Origin: Planctomycetota bacterium
Lineage (GTDB): Bacteria; Planctomycetota; Phycisphaerae; SM23-33
Direction of reading: 5' to 3'
DNA: 64,000 bases
Assembly (NCBI GenBank): GCA_009908915.1
Contig: JAAAOJ010000015.1
Coordinates: 1-64,000, forward strand
Numbering within the stretch: the first letter of the stretch is position 1; every line of letters starts with the position of its first letter. Shown in pieces: positions 32,770-41,758 of the stretch. Position numbers and translations under genes: made by a program. Below the pieces are notes generated by a model, which was not told the origin of the DNA, did not search any database, and saw only the letters and a list, made by a program, of their open reading frames with translations.

Positions 32770-34158
32770 CTACGCGTTGAGGCCGTATTCCTTGATCTTG
32801 CGGTAGAGCGTTCGCTCGCCGATGCCGAGAATCGAGGCGGCCTTCTCGCGGTTGCCCTCGACCATCTTGAGCGTGTTGCGGATAAGCTGCGTCTCCGCTT
32901 CGTCGATGCTGATGCCGGCCAGCTCTCGGAATTGACCGTCGGTGAGGTCATTCGGCGGCTGGTGGATTTCCGGGGGCAGGTCGTCGACCGCCAGCTTGTC
33001 GCTCGCGGCGAGCACCACCATGTTTTCCACGACGTTGCGCAGCTGCCGGACGTTGCCCGGCCAGGGGTAGCTCATCAGCACGCGCCGGGCCTCCGGCGTC
33101 AGGCCGTTGATTGTGCGGCCATGGGTCTCGTTGGCCTGGGCAAGGAAGTGTTCGATCAGCAGCGGGATGTCTTCGCGGCGTTGACGTAGCGGCGGGATCT
33201 CGATCGTCGCGCCCTTGATGCGGAAGTAGAGGTCCTCGCGGAATTCCTTCGCCTTGACCTTCTCGGCAAGGTCACCGTTGGTCGCCGAGATGATACGGAC
33301 ATTCACGCGGTACGGCTCGTTGGAGCCGACCCGGACCACCTCGCCATTCTCCAGCACGCGCAGCAGCTTGGCCTGCATGGTCAGCGGCATGTCGCCGACC
33401 TCGTCGAGGAACATCGTTCCGCCGTCGGCATGCTCGAAGCGGCCTGGCCGGTCCCCGCCGGCACCGGTGTAGGCACCCTTGACGTGGCCGAAGAGCTCGT
33501 CCTCCAGCAGTGTCTCGCTCAGGCCGGCGCAGTTGATGGCGACGAACCGCTTCTCGGCCCGTTCCGAATTCTGGTGGATGGCATTGGCGAGCAGTTCCTT
33601 GCCCGTGCCGCTCTCGCCGAGGATCAGCACTGACAGATCGCTTGTTGCGATGCGTCGAACCGTCTCGAGGATGCGCAACATGGGGGCGGATTGGCCGATG
33701 ATATTCCCGAAGCCGAACTTCTCGTCGAGGCGTTCCTTGAGTTCGTGGATCGTGCGTCGCTGGGCGGTCATCTCGGCGGCACGGGCGACAACGGCGCGGA
33801 GTTCGTTGAGGTCGAGCGGCTTCTCGATGTAGTCGAATGCGCCCGTCTGTAGGGCCTGGCGGCAGACGTCGACGGAGGAGTGGGCGGTGATGAAGATCAC
33901 CTTGGCCCGCGGGGCTTTCTCGACGGCGGCCTGCAGTACGCCCATGCCGTCAATCTCCCCGCCAAGCATGAAGTCGGTGACGATGATGTCGAAGCGGCGC
34001 GAGGTCAGTTTGGCGACAGCCGCCTCGCCGCTGTGGGCAACGGTGCAGGTATGGCCGACACGCGAGAGGCCTTCGTCGATCGCCTCGGCGTGGGCAAGTT
34101 CGTCCTCGACGATGAGGATGTCTGCACTGGGTGGAGAGTCGGGGGTAGTCTCTGGCAT
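32770..34158 (-). CDS. NtrC-family sigma-54-dependent response regulator
   Basis: A 462-residue transcription activator. The N-terminal receiver domain has DILIVEDE and the phosphorylation site IIVTDFMLGG. The AAA+ domain has Walker A LGESGTGKE, the sigma-54 contact loop GAYTGA (Tyr in place of Phe), Walker B GGTMFLDEVGD and an R-finger region. The C-terminal Fis-type helix-turn-helix ends ILGIGERTLYRKIKEYGL. It activates promoters used by RNA polymerase with sigma-54. The likely partner is the histidine kinase two genes upstream. Target genes are not evident. The gene overlaps nothing but is followed immediately by a tiny membrane reading frame. Confidence 0.93.
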   Translation of the reverse strand: MPETTPDSPPSADILIVEDELAHAEAIDEGLSRVGHTCTVAHSGEAAVAKLTSRRFDIIVTDFMLGGEIDGMGVLQAAVEKAPRAKVIFITAHSSVDVCRQALQTGAFDYIEKPLDLNELRAVVARAAEMTAQRRTIHELKERLDEKFGFGNIIGQSAPMLRILETVRRIATSDLSVLILGESGTGKELLANAIHQNSERAEKRFVAINCAGLSETLLEDELFGHVKGAYTGAGGDRPGRFEHADGGTMFLDEVGDMPLTMQAKLLRVLENGEVVRVGSNEPYRVNVRIISATNGDLAEKVKAKEFREDLYFRIKGATIEIPPLRQRREDIPLLIEHFLAQANETHGRTINGLTPEARRVLMSYPWPGNVRQLRNVVENMVVLAASDKLAVDDLPPEIHQPPNDLTDGQFRELAGISIDEAETQLIRNTLKMVEGNREKAASILGIGERTLYRKIKEYGLNA

Positions 34159-34167
34159 GGCGAGGGT

Positions 34168-34605
34168 CTACTGCGAATTGGAGGCGGAACGGGTCGGCTG
34201 GTCGCTGTTCTCGGCGCTCTCGGACGCCGACTCCTCGGACCTGTCGGGGTCCGGAACGGCGGCGGGTGGCGCGCCGACGTCGTCGGCCATCTCGTCCTGT
34301 GCCAGACGGCTCAGCGGATGCCGTCGCCGGTAGCCTTCCTGGATCATACGGATCACACCGATGAAAAACAGCCCGAAGGCGGCCGGAAGGAATATCCACA
34401 CCTCGCCGTGGACCTGGATGCGGGCCATGCGTGCGAGATAGGCCGCCACGCCAATGAACATGGCCAGTAATATGTAGGGCCATCCAGCGATGCAGAGCTG
34501 GGTATCACGGCAGTAAACGCACTGGACCTTCTCATCCGTGCTGACGGCTTCGTTGCGGTTGAATCTTCGGCCGCATCGCGGACAGAAATACGACTTAAGC
34601 TCCAT
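34168..34605 (-). CDS. Small membrane protein with N-terminal zinc ribbon
   Basis: A 145-residue protein. MELKSYFCPRCGRRF begins a CxxC...CVYC zinc-ribbon pair. Two membrane helices follow (WPYILLAMFIGVAAYLARM and VWIFLPAAFGLFFIGVIRM) and then an acidic, Ser-rich tail. GCAGGAG precedes the ATG at suitable distance. It lies between the histidine kinase and NtrC-like genes with small gaps, so it may belong to the same signalling unit, perhaps as a membrane anchor or sensor for the soluble kinase. That is inference from position only. Confidence 0.7.
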   Translation of the reverse strand: MELKSYFCPRCGRRFNRNEAVSTDEKVQCVYCRDTQLCIAGWPYILLAMFIGVAAYLARMARIQVHGEVWIFLPAAFGLFFIGVIRMIQEGYRRRHPLSRLAQDEMADDVGAPPAAVPDPDRSEESASESAENSDQPTRSASNSQ

Positions 34606-34733
34606 GGATGTGCTCCTGCCTGTGTGGCTATCGACGTGGCTTACGTTAGCAACTGCGGACGCGGATGTCAACGCGGAACGCCCCCGCTGAATATCCCCTC
34701 TGGAATCGGACAGAACTGACAGGGGATTCGTGT

Positions 34734-35459
34734 CTATTCGGCATCGCAGGGCAGGAACATGACGAACCTCGTGCCTTTGCCCGGCTCGCTGTCGACCGTT
34801 AGCTGGCCCCTGTGCTCGCGAACGATACGGCGGACCGTCGGCAGACCGAGCCCCGAGCCATCCGGCTTGGTCGACCAGTAAGCATCGAAGATGTGCTCGA
34901 TATCCTCCGGCGGGATGCCAGGACCGGTGTCCGTGACTTCGATGCTCGCCGAGCCGTCCGAATCCGTCACCCGCAGCAACAACTCGCCGCCCGAAGTGCT
35001 CATGGCCTGGGTGGCGTTGAGCATCAGATTCAGCAGTGCCTGCTGAATCAGCCCGACATCGAGCCGGCAGACCACTGGATGGTCCGGCAGGCTGGTCCGC
35101 AGAACGACATTGCAGGCTGAGGCCTGCGGGGCGAAGAAGTCCTGCAGTTCATCGAGAATATCGACAACGTCCGCCTGCTCCAGCGATAGGTCGACCTTGC
35201 CGGCGAAGTGGAGGAAGTCTCGCAGGGTGTCTTCGACACGCTGGGCTTCATCGGCCACCAGTTGAAGTCGTCGGCGAATGCGATCATGCTCGGCGTCATC
35301 GAAACGGGCCAGGTCTTCGCTTAGCAGGCGAAGGTTCAGCCGTACCGTTGACAGGGGGTTCTTGATCTCGTGGGCCAGCCCGTTGACGAGGTGCGAGAGT
35401 TCCTCCCACTGAGGCCGGGCGTTCTCGGCGTCTGGCGTGATGTTACAGTCGTCGGGCAT
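34734..35459 (-). CDS. Soluble NtrB-like histidine kinase core
   Basis: A 241-residue kinase without membrane or PAS input domain. The phosphoacceptor H-box is LVNGLAHEIKNPLSTVRLNL. The N-box is LLNLMLNATQAM and the ATP lid has DTGPGIPPEDIEHIFDAYW and SGLGLPTVRRIV. This is a nitrogen-regulation (NtrB) type core and fits the NtrC-family regulator downstream. Since it has no sensor, its signal must come from a partner protein; the small zinc-ribbon membrane protein between the two is one candidate. The start MPDDCNITPD is acceptable. Confidence 0.9.
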   Translation of the reverse strand: MPDDCNITPDAENARPQWEELSHLVNGLAHEIKNPLSTVRLNLRLLSEDLARFDDAEHDRIRRRLQLVADEAQRVEDTLRDFLHFAGKVDLSLEQADVVDILDELQDFFAPQASACNVVLRTSLPDHPVVCRLDVGLIQQALLNLMLNATQAMSTSGGELLLRVTDSDGSASIEVTDTGPGIPPEDIEHIFDAYWSTKPDGSGLGLPTVRRIVREHRGQLTVDSEPGKGTRFVMFLPCDAE

Positions 35460-35629
35460 GGATCATACGTCGCGCGCTACGCATGTACATGGCACCCCGT
35501 CCGGGCTGCCATGTCCATGCGCGGTGGAGCGGTGCCAATGGCATGCGACCGGGATCGCTACACCGCGCACATGCTTGATGCGCCTGGCATCAGAAAGGTT
35601 GTTGGTTGACGATGCGGGCATGGGGTCGG

Positions 35630-35682
35630 CCGAAAAAAAAAACGACGGGCGTGCGACGCGTGAGGTCGCACGCCCGTTCGAC
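35630..35682 (-). terminator. Strong intrinsic terminator after pnp
   Basis: On the minus strand ACGGGCGTGCGAC pairs with GTCGCACGCCCGT around a short loop and is followed by about ten T. It closes the rpsO-pnp unit. Confidence 0.9.
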
Positions 35683-35692
35683 TGCGCGTTGG

Positions 35693-37861
35693 CTAGCGTC
35701 GGCCGCCTCGACCGCCGCCTCGATGGCCACGGCGGCCGCCGCGTTTCTTAGGCAGCTCGGGTTCGTGGTCGGGGTCCAGGAGGACCTTGCGGGAGAGCTT
35801 GACTTTGCCCTGGTCGTCAATGTTGATGACCTTGGACTCAAACTCGTCGCCGACCTTGGCGATATCCTCGGGGTTCTCGACGTAGCTGGTGTCCATCTCG
35901 GAGACGTGACAGAGGCCTTCCGTGCCGGGGAGAATCTCGACGAATACGCCGAAGTCCCGCACCGAAACGACCTTGCCCTTGTACGTCTTGCCGAGCTCGG
36001 CGTCCTCGACGATGGCCTCGACCATCTCCTTGGCCGCCTTGGCGCCGTCGCCCGTGGATGCAATGTAGATCGTGCCGTCGTCGTCGATATCGATCGATGC
36101 GCCGGTCTCGTCCTGGATGGCATTGATGGTCTTGCCGCCCGGGCCGATGACCTTGCCGATCTTCTTCGGGTCGATCTTGATCGACAGCATGCGCGGGGCA
36201 TGCTCGGACAACTCGCCCGGTTCGGCGATGACCTGGCTCATCTGATCCAGGATGTCCATCCGGGCCTTGCGGGCCTGGCTGAGCGTATCGACGATGCGGT
36301 CCTGCGAAATGCCACGGGCCTTCATGTCAAGCTGGATGCCCGTGATGCCGTCCTTTGTGCCGGCGACCTTGAAGTCCATGTCGCCGTGGAAGTCCTCCTC
36401 GCCGACGATATCCGTCAGCAGGATGTACTTTCCCGGGTTCTCCTCGTCATGGACCATGCCGATGCTGATACCCGCAACGGGCGCCTTGATCGGCACGCCG
36501 GCGTTCATCAGGGCCATCGAACCACCCGTGGTGGCCGCCTGGCTCGTCGAGCCGTTCGACTCGAGAATGTCGGCGACGACGCGGACGGTGTAGGGGAATT
36601 CCTCGGGGTCCGGCATGACGGGATCGATGCTCTTTTCGGCCAGGGCACCGTGACCGATCTCGCGTCGCCCGGGGCCTCGGATGGGGCGAATCTCGCCGAC
36701 GCTGAACGGCGGGAAATTGTAGTGCAGGAAGAAGGGCTTCTTGTACTCTTCCAGCAGGCCGTCGATGATGGGCTGATCGCGCGGCGTGCCGAGCGTTGCC
36801 GTCACCAGGGCCATCGTCTCGCCGCGGGTGAACAGGGCGCTGCCGTGCGTTCGTGGCAGGACGCCGACCTCGAAGCCCAGCGGACGAACTTCGTCCATCG
36901 CTCGGCCGTCCGGCCGCGTGCCGCCGAGGATCAGATCGCGCTGGATCTTCCCCTCGAGCTTGTAGAACGCTTCCTTGATATGGCCTTCGCTGTAGGGGGC
37001 TTCCTCGGGGTCGGTCCCTTCGGGAATCAGCTCGTCGATAAGTTCCTGGCGGATCTCCATCAGGCGGTCAAACCGCTCGGTTTTGCCGGCGATCTGCTTG
37101 GCCTCGCGGACCTTGGCCTCGCACGTGTCCCAGACGAGCTGCTTGAGTTCGTCGGGAACCGGATTGGCCTCGTATTCCTTCTCGCGGGCGGCCTGACCGG
37201 CGATTTCGTCGATCATGTCCATGACCTCGGTGGCGACCTCGAAGGCCTTCTCGCAGGCGCCGGCAACAACGTCTTCGGAGACCTGCTTGCCGGTGCATTC
37301 GATCATGTTGATCGCTTCGCGAGGTCCGGCGGCCAAGAGTTCCATCTCGGAGTTCTCCAGGTCGCTGTGGGTGGGATTGATGACGTATTCGCCGTCAATG
37401 TAACCGATCTTGCCGGCGCCGATGGGGCCGGCGAACGGGGCCGGGCTGATGCTCAGCGCCGCCGATGCGCCGATCATGGCCAGCAGGTCGGGATCGTTTT
37501 CGTTATCGGTGGACAGCACGAGGCACTGGATCTGCACTTCGTGCTTGTAGTCCTTGGGGAAAAGCGGACGGATCGGGCGGTCGATCATCCGCATCGTCAG
37601 GATCTCCTTGGCCGACGGACGGCCTTCACGTTTGAAGAACCCGCCCGGAATCTTGCCGGCCGAATACTGGGCTTCGCGGTAGTCCACGAAGAGCGGGAAG
37701 AAGTCCAGGTCCCGCGAGGGGGGGGCGGCCAGCACGGTGCACAGCACGACGGTATCGCCGTAGGTGACCATGACGGCCCCGTGGGCCTGCTTGGCAACTT
37801 TGCCTGTTTCGAGCGTCAACGTGCGCCCGCCAATGTTTCGTTCTACTTTCACTACTGGCAT
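35693..37861 (-). CDS. pnp: Polynucleotide phosphorylase
   Basis: A 3'-5' exoribonuclease using phosphate, part of RNA turnover. The 722-residue protein has two RNase PH domains ([19 protein letters not shown]; the second with [10 protein letters not shown]), followed by KH ([27 protein letters not shown]) and S1 ([20 protein letters not shown]). The C-terminus ends in a Gly/Arg-rich tail [13 protein letters not shown] that may bind RNA. I use the ATG at 37861 (MPVVKVERN), where the conserved start lies; the frame extends ten codons further. It is downstream of rpsO, a classic arrangement. Confidence 0.96.
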   Translation of the reverse strand: MPVVKVERNIGGRTLTLETGKVAKQAHGAVMVTYGDTVVLCTVLAAPPSRDLDFFPLFVDYREAQYSAGKIPGGFFKREGRPSAKEILTMRMIDRPIRPLFPKDYKHEVQIQCLVLSTDNENDPDLLAMIGASAALSISPAPFAGPIGAGKIGYIDGEYVINPTHSDLENSEMELLAAGPREAINMIECTGKQVSEDVVAGACEKAFEVATEVMDMIDEIAGQAAREKEYEANPVPDELKQLVWDTCEAKVREAKQIAGKTERFDRLMEIRQELIDELIPEGTDPEEAPYSEGHIKEAFYKLEGKIQRDLILGGTRPDGRAMDEVRPLGFEVGVLPRTHGSALFTRGETMALVTATLGTPRDQPIIDGLLEEYKKPFFLHYNFPPFSVGEIRPIRGPGRREIGHGALAEKSIDPVMPDPEEFPYTVRVVADILESNGSTSQAATTGGSMALMNAGVPIKAPVAGISIGMVHDEENPGKYILLTDIVGEEDFHGDMDFKVAGTKDGITGIQLDMKARGISQDRIVDTLSQARKARMDILDQMSQVIAEPGELSEHAPRMLSIKIDPKKIGKVIGPGGKTINAIQDETGASIDIDDDGTIYIASTGDGAKAAKEMVEAIVEDAELGKTYKGKVVSVRDFGVFVEILPGTEGLCHVSEMDTSYVENPEDIAKVGDEFESKVINIDDQGKVKLSRKVLLDPDHEPELPKKRGGRRGHRGGGRGGRR

Positions 37862-38083
37862 CTCAATCCTCTTGTTGCGTCTGTCTGTCATTGTGTGTCT
37901 CTATGGTACGTTCCGATATCCGACGGGGCATCCTGTGGCTGAGGCAGCACGTCGGTGCTGCCGCCCGCGCGTGACGCTGCGCAGCGGGTGCGTCAAGACG
38001 CCGAGTGGCGAAAAGAGTGGGGACCGCAGAAAAACGGACCGGGGTGCCCGAATCGTAGCTGAACTGTCGCCGCACGAAATGAA

Positions 38084-38353
38084 TTACTTGCGCAGCCCCA
38101 GTTTGGCGATGATCGCGCGGTAACGGTCGGCCGAGGCCAGCGAGAGATACTTCAGCAGGCTGTTCCGCTTGCCCACCATCTTCAACAGACCTCGTCGCGA
38201 GGCATGATCCTTCTTGTGCGACTTGAGATGCTCGGCGAGATGGTTGATCCGGGCCGTTAGGAGGGCAATCTGCACCTCTGCCGAACCCGTGTCGCCTTCA
38301 TGCAACTGGTTCTCTTCAACAATCTTCCGCTTTGCGTCTTCCGTAATCGTCAT
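38084..38353 (-). CDS. rpsO: 30S ribosomal protein S15
   Basis: An 89-residue primary rRNA-binding protein of the small subunit. The sequence follows the family from start to end: [59 protein letters not shown], and the end [12 protein letters not shown]. Length is standard. It precedes pnp by 220 bp. S15 autoregulation is known in other bacteria through its leader; I did not identify such a structure here. Confidence 0.97.
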   Translation of the reverse strand: MTITEDAKRKIVEENQLHEGDTGSAEVQIALLTARINHLAEHLKSHKKDHASRRGLLKMVGKRNSLLKYLSLASADRYRAIIAKLGLRK

Positions 38354-38542
38354 GCTTTTCGTTACCTGCCGCCGACAACAGCCAGTCCCGGCTGCGGGCC
38401 AGCCGTCTGCTCGGCGTATGTCTCGTATCTTTCCTTAATCCTTCGCTTTTCGCAGCGTAATACTGTAGCTCTTTCGCCACGAAAAACAACCCTATTTGCG
38501 GAAAGTGTCCCGCCGGCGCACAAATAATCAACCGCCGCCGGC

Positions 38543-38929
38543 TCAGCCCGTCAGGATGCCCCGGGCCACCTCGACCAGCTTGGACATCTTGAACGGCTTG
38601 CGAAGATACGCCCGCGCGCCGAGCGTGGCGGCATACATCTCGTGCCGCGTGCCATCGTTCGCCGTGACCATGATGACGTGCGGCGGGTCGTCCTCCCCCT
38701 TGCCCTGGCGAAGGTGTTCCAGCACCACCAGCCCGTTATGCCCGGGCATCATCTGGTCCAAAACCACCAGGTCCGGCGTGGCGGCCTCGGCCTGGCGGAC
38801 CGCTTCCTTGCCGTCGCGGGCGCAGACGACCCTCGCGCCGAGCTCTTCGAGGGCGCTCTCGACGGACTGGAGAATATCAGGGTCGTCATCGACGACCAGA
38901 ATGGTCTTAGCGGACAGGTCATCCGACAT
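38543..38929 (-). CDS. Single-domain response regulator
   Basis: A 128-residue receiver domain without output domain. The acidic pocket is ILVVDDDPD, the phosphorylation site VVLDQMMPG, the Thr in IMVTAND and the Lys in AYLRKPFK. Such proteins act by protein contact (for example CheY-like or phosphorelay shuttles). No histidine kinase is adjacent; the nearest is at 34.7 kb. It lies just downstream of the ABC importer genes on the same strand. Confidence 0.9.
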   Translation of the reverse strand: MSDDLSAKTILVVDDDPDILQSVESALEELGARVVCARDGKEAVRQAEAATPDLVVLDQMMPGHNGLVVLEHLRQGKGEDDPPHVIMVTANDGTRHEMYAATLGARAYLRKPFKMSKLVEVARGILTG

Positions 38930-38993
38930 AGGTTACTCCGTGAAAAAAACAAACGGCGTGAATCATGCAGTGTAGAGTTCGCGAGTGATTCTG

Positions 38994-39752
38994 TCAACGC
39001 GAAGTGAGGCGGTGTCGCAACTCGATAAGACGCCGCTCGAAGGCCTTCGCCAACGGGTCCCGCGGATGCGGCAGCTCGATGTCCACGCGTTCGATGCCCG
39101 GGGCGGCCGTAAGGATCACGACCTCGTCGCCCAGCAGCAGGGCCTCCTCGATATCGTGTGTGACCAGCAGGATGCTCTGGCCGTACTGCATCCGCAGGTC
39201 AAGGACTTGCTGGCCGAGCCGACGACGGGTGGCTTCGTCGACGCCGCTGAAAGGCTCGTCGAGCATCAGCAGTTGTGGCCGGCAGGCCAGGGCGGTTGCG
39301 ACGGCGGCCCGGCGGCGCATCCCGCCGGACAGTTCGTGCGGGTAGCTCAGGGCGACGTCGTTCGGCAGATGCATCTGCCGCAGCAGTGTCTCGGCGCGAC
39401 GGTTGGCCTCGCGGCGCGGCACGTTCCGCAGCCGCATGGGCAGGGTTATGTTGCGCCGGATATTGCGCCACGGCAGAAGATTGCCCTCCTGGGTGACGAC
39501 GGCCCACGGCGGCGGGGCGACACTCGGCCCCCACTGCGGATAGACGATCTCGCCGGCCGTTGGTTGATCCAGGCCGGCCGCCAGACGCAGCAGCGTGGTC
39601 TTGCCGCTGCCGCTGGGCCCGACGATGCCGGTGATCCGCCCGGCCCGGCAGTCGAGCGATACGTGGCACAGTGCGTCGACCTCGCCGCGGCGGGGCGTGC
39701 TGAAACGCCGGCTGACGTCCCGGAATGAGATGAGGACGGTGTCGGGCGTCAT
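38994..39752 (-). CDS. ABC importer ATP-binding protein (NitT/TauT family)
   Basis: A 252-residue ATPase energising import of a small anionic or organic solute. Walker A is GPSGSGKTTLL, Q-loop VVTQEGNLLPWRN, signature LSGGMRRRAAVATAL, Walker B LLMLDEPFSGVD, H-loop LLVTHDIEEALLLGD. The start MTPDTVLISFRDV at 39752 overlaps the stop of the permease gene by four bases, so the two are translationally coupled. The NLLPW motif and the HDIEEAL region are typical of SsuB/TauB/NrtD relatives. Confidence 0.9.
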   Translation of the reverse strand: MTPDTVLISFRDVSRRFSTPRRGEVDALCHVSLDCRAGRITGIVGPSGSGKTTLLRLAAGLDQPTAGEIVYPQWGPSVAPPPWAVVTQEGNLLPWRNIRRNITLPMRLRNVPRREANRRAETLLRQMHLPNDVALSYPHELSGGMRRRAAVATALACRPQLLMLDEPFSGVDEATRRRLGQQVLDLRMQYGQSILLVTHDIEEALLLGDEVVILTAAPGIERVDIELPHPRDPLAKAFERRLIELRHRLTSR

Positions 39753-40579
39753 CGCTCCTTCCTCCGCCAGTGCGACAGCCGCTCCTCCAGCAGCCGGAAC
39801 CCGCCGTCGAGCAGCAGGCCGATCGCCGCGATGACGCCGATGGCCGCGAACGCGTACTGGTATTCGCCAACCTCGTGGGCCGTGGCGATCATCGCCCCCA
39901 GGCCGCTGCGCGTACCGGGGAATATTTCCGCCGCGACGATCACACGCCACGAAATCGCCGCGCCGAGTCGCAGGCCCGTCGCCGCCGATGGCAGTGCTCC
40001 GGGCAGGACGGCATACCGCAGCAGGTCCCGTCGCCCCCCGCCGAGCAGCCGCACGTGTTCGCAGTAGCTCTCGCGCACCTGTCGCACGCCGCCGGCTGTA
40101 TTCAGGATGATCGGCCAGATCGAACCGAGCGTGATCACCGCCACCACGGCGAATCGCAGGCGGTCCAGCGTCGCGTACTGCCATGCTCCGTCGCCCGCCA
40201 TCACGCTGGCCGGGCTCGACAGCCCGAAGACGATGATCGCAATCGGCAGCCACGCGATAGGGCTGACCGCCATCGTCAGCGCGATCATGGGCGCGAAGAG
40301 GTCGCGGGCCGTTCGCGACAGGCCCATCCACACGCCGAGCGGCACACCGAGCAGGACCGCCAGACCGAAGCCCATCGCCACCCGCAGGACGCTAATGAGC
40401 GTGCCATGGGCCAGGCTGGTCGTATCCAGTAGTGGCGGCTGGCGAAACGGCCGGGTCAGCACGCCCAGCACCTCGCCAACACCGGGCACGATGGGGCTGC
40501 GCGCAGCGGCCACCGCCCAAATGACCAGCAGCACGCCCGGCAGGATCGCCGCTGTCAGGATGCGTCGGGCGCGTGGCAT
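39749..40579 (-). CDS. ABC importer permease (SsuC/TauC-like)
   Basis: A 276-residue membrane protein with about six helices (AAILPGVLLVIWAVAAA, MGFGLAVLLGVPLGVWMGL and others). The ATPase-contact EAA-like loop includes SYCEHVRLLGGGRRDLL, and ALPSAATGLRLGAAISWRVIVAAE follows. This is the usual permease of NitT/TauT systems. It lies between the substrate-binding protein gene and the ATPase gene, overlapping the latter. Confidence 0.88.
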   Translation of the reverse strand: MPRARRILTAAILPGVLLVIWAVAAARSPIVPGVGEVLGVLTRPFRQPPLLDTTSLAHGTLISVLRVAMGFGLAVLLGVPLGVWMGLSRTARDLFAPMIALTMAVSPIAWLPIAIIVFGLSSPASVMAGDGAWQYATLDRLRFAVVAVITLGSIWPIILNTAGGVRQVRESYCEHVRLLGGGRRDLLRYAVLPGALPSAATGLRLGAAISWRVIVAAEIFPGTRSGLGAMIATAHEVGEYQYAFAAIGVIAAIGLLLDGGFRLLEERLSHWRRKER

Positions 40580-40583
40580 CAGG

Positions 40584-41738
40584 TCACGGCGCCTCCTGCA
40601 GACGGCCGGTCGGCCGCAGTTGCTCGGCTGCCTCGTTGCACAGCGTAAAGTCGCAGACGGCCGCCGCGACGTCCTGCGGCGGCGCGTCGGCGAACCGGCC
40701 GGTGAAGTAGTCTCGCTCGGCCATCAGTTCCAGCCACGTCAGCAGACCGGCCCGCCAGCGGTCGGTCGGAAGCGTGCCGTAGCTGATCGTCGGCACGGAG
40801 GCCCGTTCGACCTCGGGCGGCGTCTTAATCCATGTCGCGGCCAGGGCGGCCGCCTCGGCCGGCTGGGCCGCGATGTACGCATCGCCGAGATGGATGCACT
40901 TGAGCAGCGCCCGCAGCGCGTCGGGGTGCTTCGAAAAGGCCTCGCCGGTGGCGCAGACGCAGCAGCAGGGGTGGTCTTCCCATTTGCCCGCCGGGGGCAG
41001 GTCGCGCAGTGACGCGACGACCTTCCCCACGCCTTTGTGCTCGGCGATGGCCGGGACCGGCTGGTTCATGATAAACCCGTCCAGCGTGCCCCCGGTGATT
41101 AGCGGAATGGCGTTGCGGCCGCCCCGCATGTTGTGCAGGACGACCTGGACATCGTCCGCGTCCTGCGTGCTCCAAGTGATATTCGCCGCATCCAACGCGC
41201 CCTGGAAGACCAGTAGTGCCACGGCCAGCGGGGCCTTGTAGCCGATCACCAGCGGTCGCCCGCGGCGTTTCGCCTCGGCCAGGAATTCCGCCCAACTGTG
41301 GACGGGGGAGTCCGGCTGCATCACGAGCATGTCGCCGTCGGTCTGCAGCGGACAGATGATCTTCACGCCGCGCGACACGTCGGAATCGTCGGCAAGGTTC
41401 ACCACCGCCGGCACGCCGCCGAGCCCGACGTCGATCTCGCCGCGGCTGAGCGCGGCCGGCATCCTCGAACCACCGCCAACCTTCAGCAGCCGCAGCCGCG
41501 CCAGCGTCGACTCGCCCTCGACGAGATCGTATACCTCGCCGTCACGGACCGGCAGCAGGCCCACGCCGTAGCGGTCCAGGAACTGCCGGCCTTTCAAAGC
41601 CGCGATGTACAGGGCGATCTGATGGTCGTGGCCGACGTGGCCGACGTTGAGCAGCGGCGGTTCGGGTGTCTCGGACGCGTCGTCGCCGCAGCCGGTCAGG
41701 ACGGCCGCCAGCGCCAAGAACATGCATGCGTATTTCAT
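40584..41738 (-). CDS. NMT1/SsuA-type substrate-binding lipoprotein
   Basis: A 384-residue periplasmic binding protein of the ABC system. Lipoprotein signal MKYACMFLALAAVLTGC; AAAGGA lies 7 nt before the ATG at 41738. The bilobal family is recognisable by NVGHVGHDHQIALYIAALKG, MPAALSRGEIDVGLGGVPAVVN and VIGYKAPLAVALLVFQGAL. A notable HPCCCVCATGEAF stretch occurs where many relatives have HPCC. Substrate could be nitrate-like, sulfonate, thiamine-precursor-like or another small molecule; it cannot be decided here. It is second in an operon that opens with the porin gene. Confidence 0.85.
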   Translation of the reverse strand: MKYACMFLALAAVLTGCGDDASETPEPPLLNVGHVGHDHQIALYIAALKGRQFLDRYGVGLLPVRDGEVYDLVEGESTLARLRLLKVGGGSRMPAALSRGEIDVGLGGVPAVVNLADDSDVSRGVKIICPLQTDGDMLVMQPDSPVHSWAEFLAEAKRRGRPLVIGYKAPLAVALLVFQGALDAANITWSTQDADDVQVVLHNMRGGRNAIPLITGGTLDGFIMNQPVPAIAEHKGVGKVVASLRDLPPAGKWEDHPCCCVCATGEAFSKHPDALRALLKCIHLGDAYIAAQPAEAAALAATWIKTPPEVERASVPTISYGTLPTDRWRAGLLTWLELMAERDYFTGRFADAPPQDVAAAVCDFTLCNEAAEQLRPTGRLQEAP

Positions 41739-41758
41739 TTCGGATCCTTTCATGTTGC

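Noticed and set aside
35606..37942. 778-residue plus-strand frame opposite pnp
   Set aside because: Antisense to a full-length, motif-complete polynucleotide phosphorylase; no ribosome site or recognisable domain.
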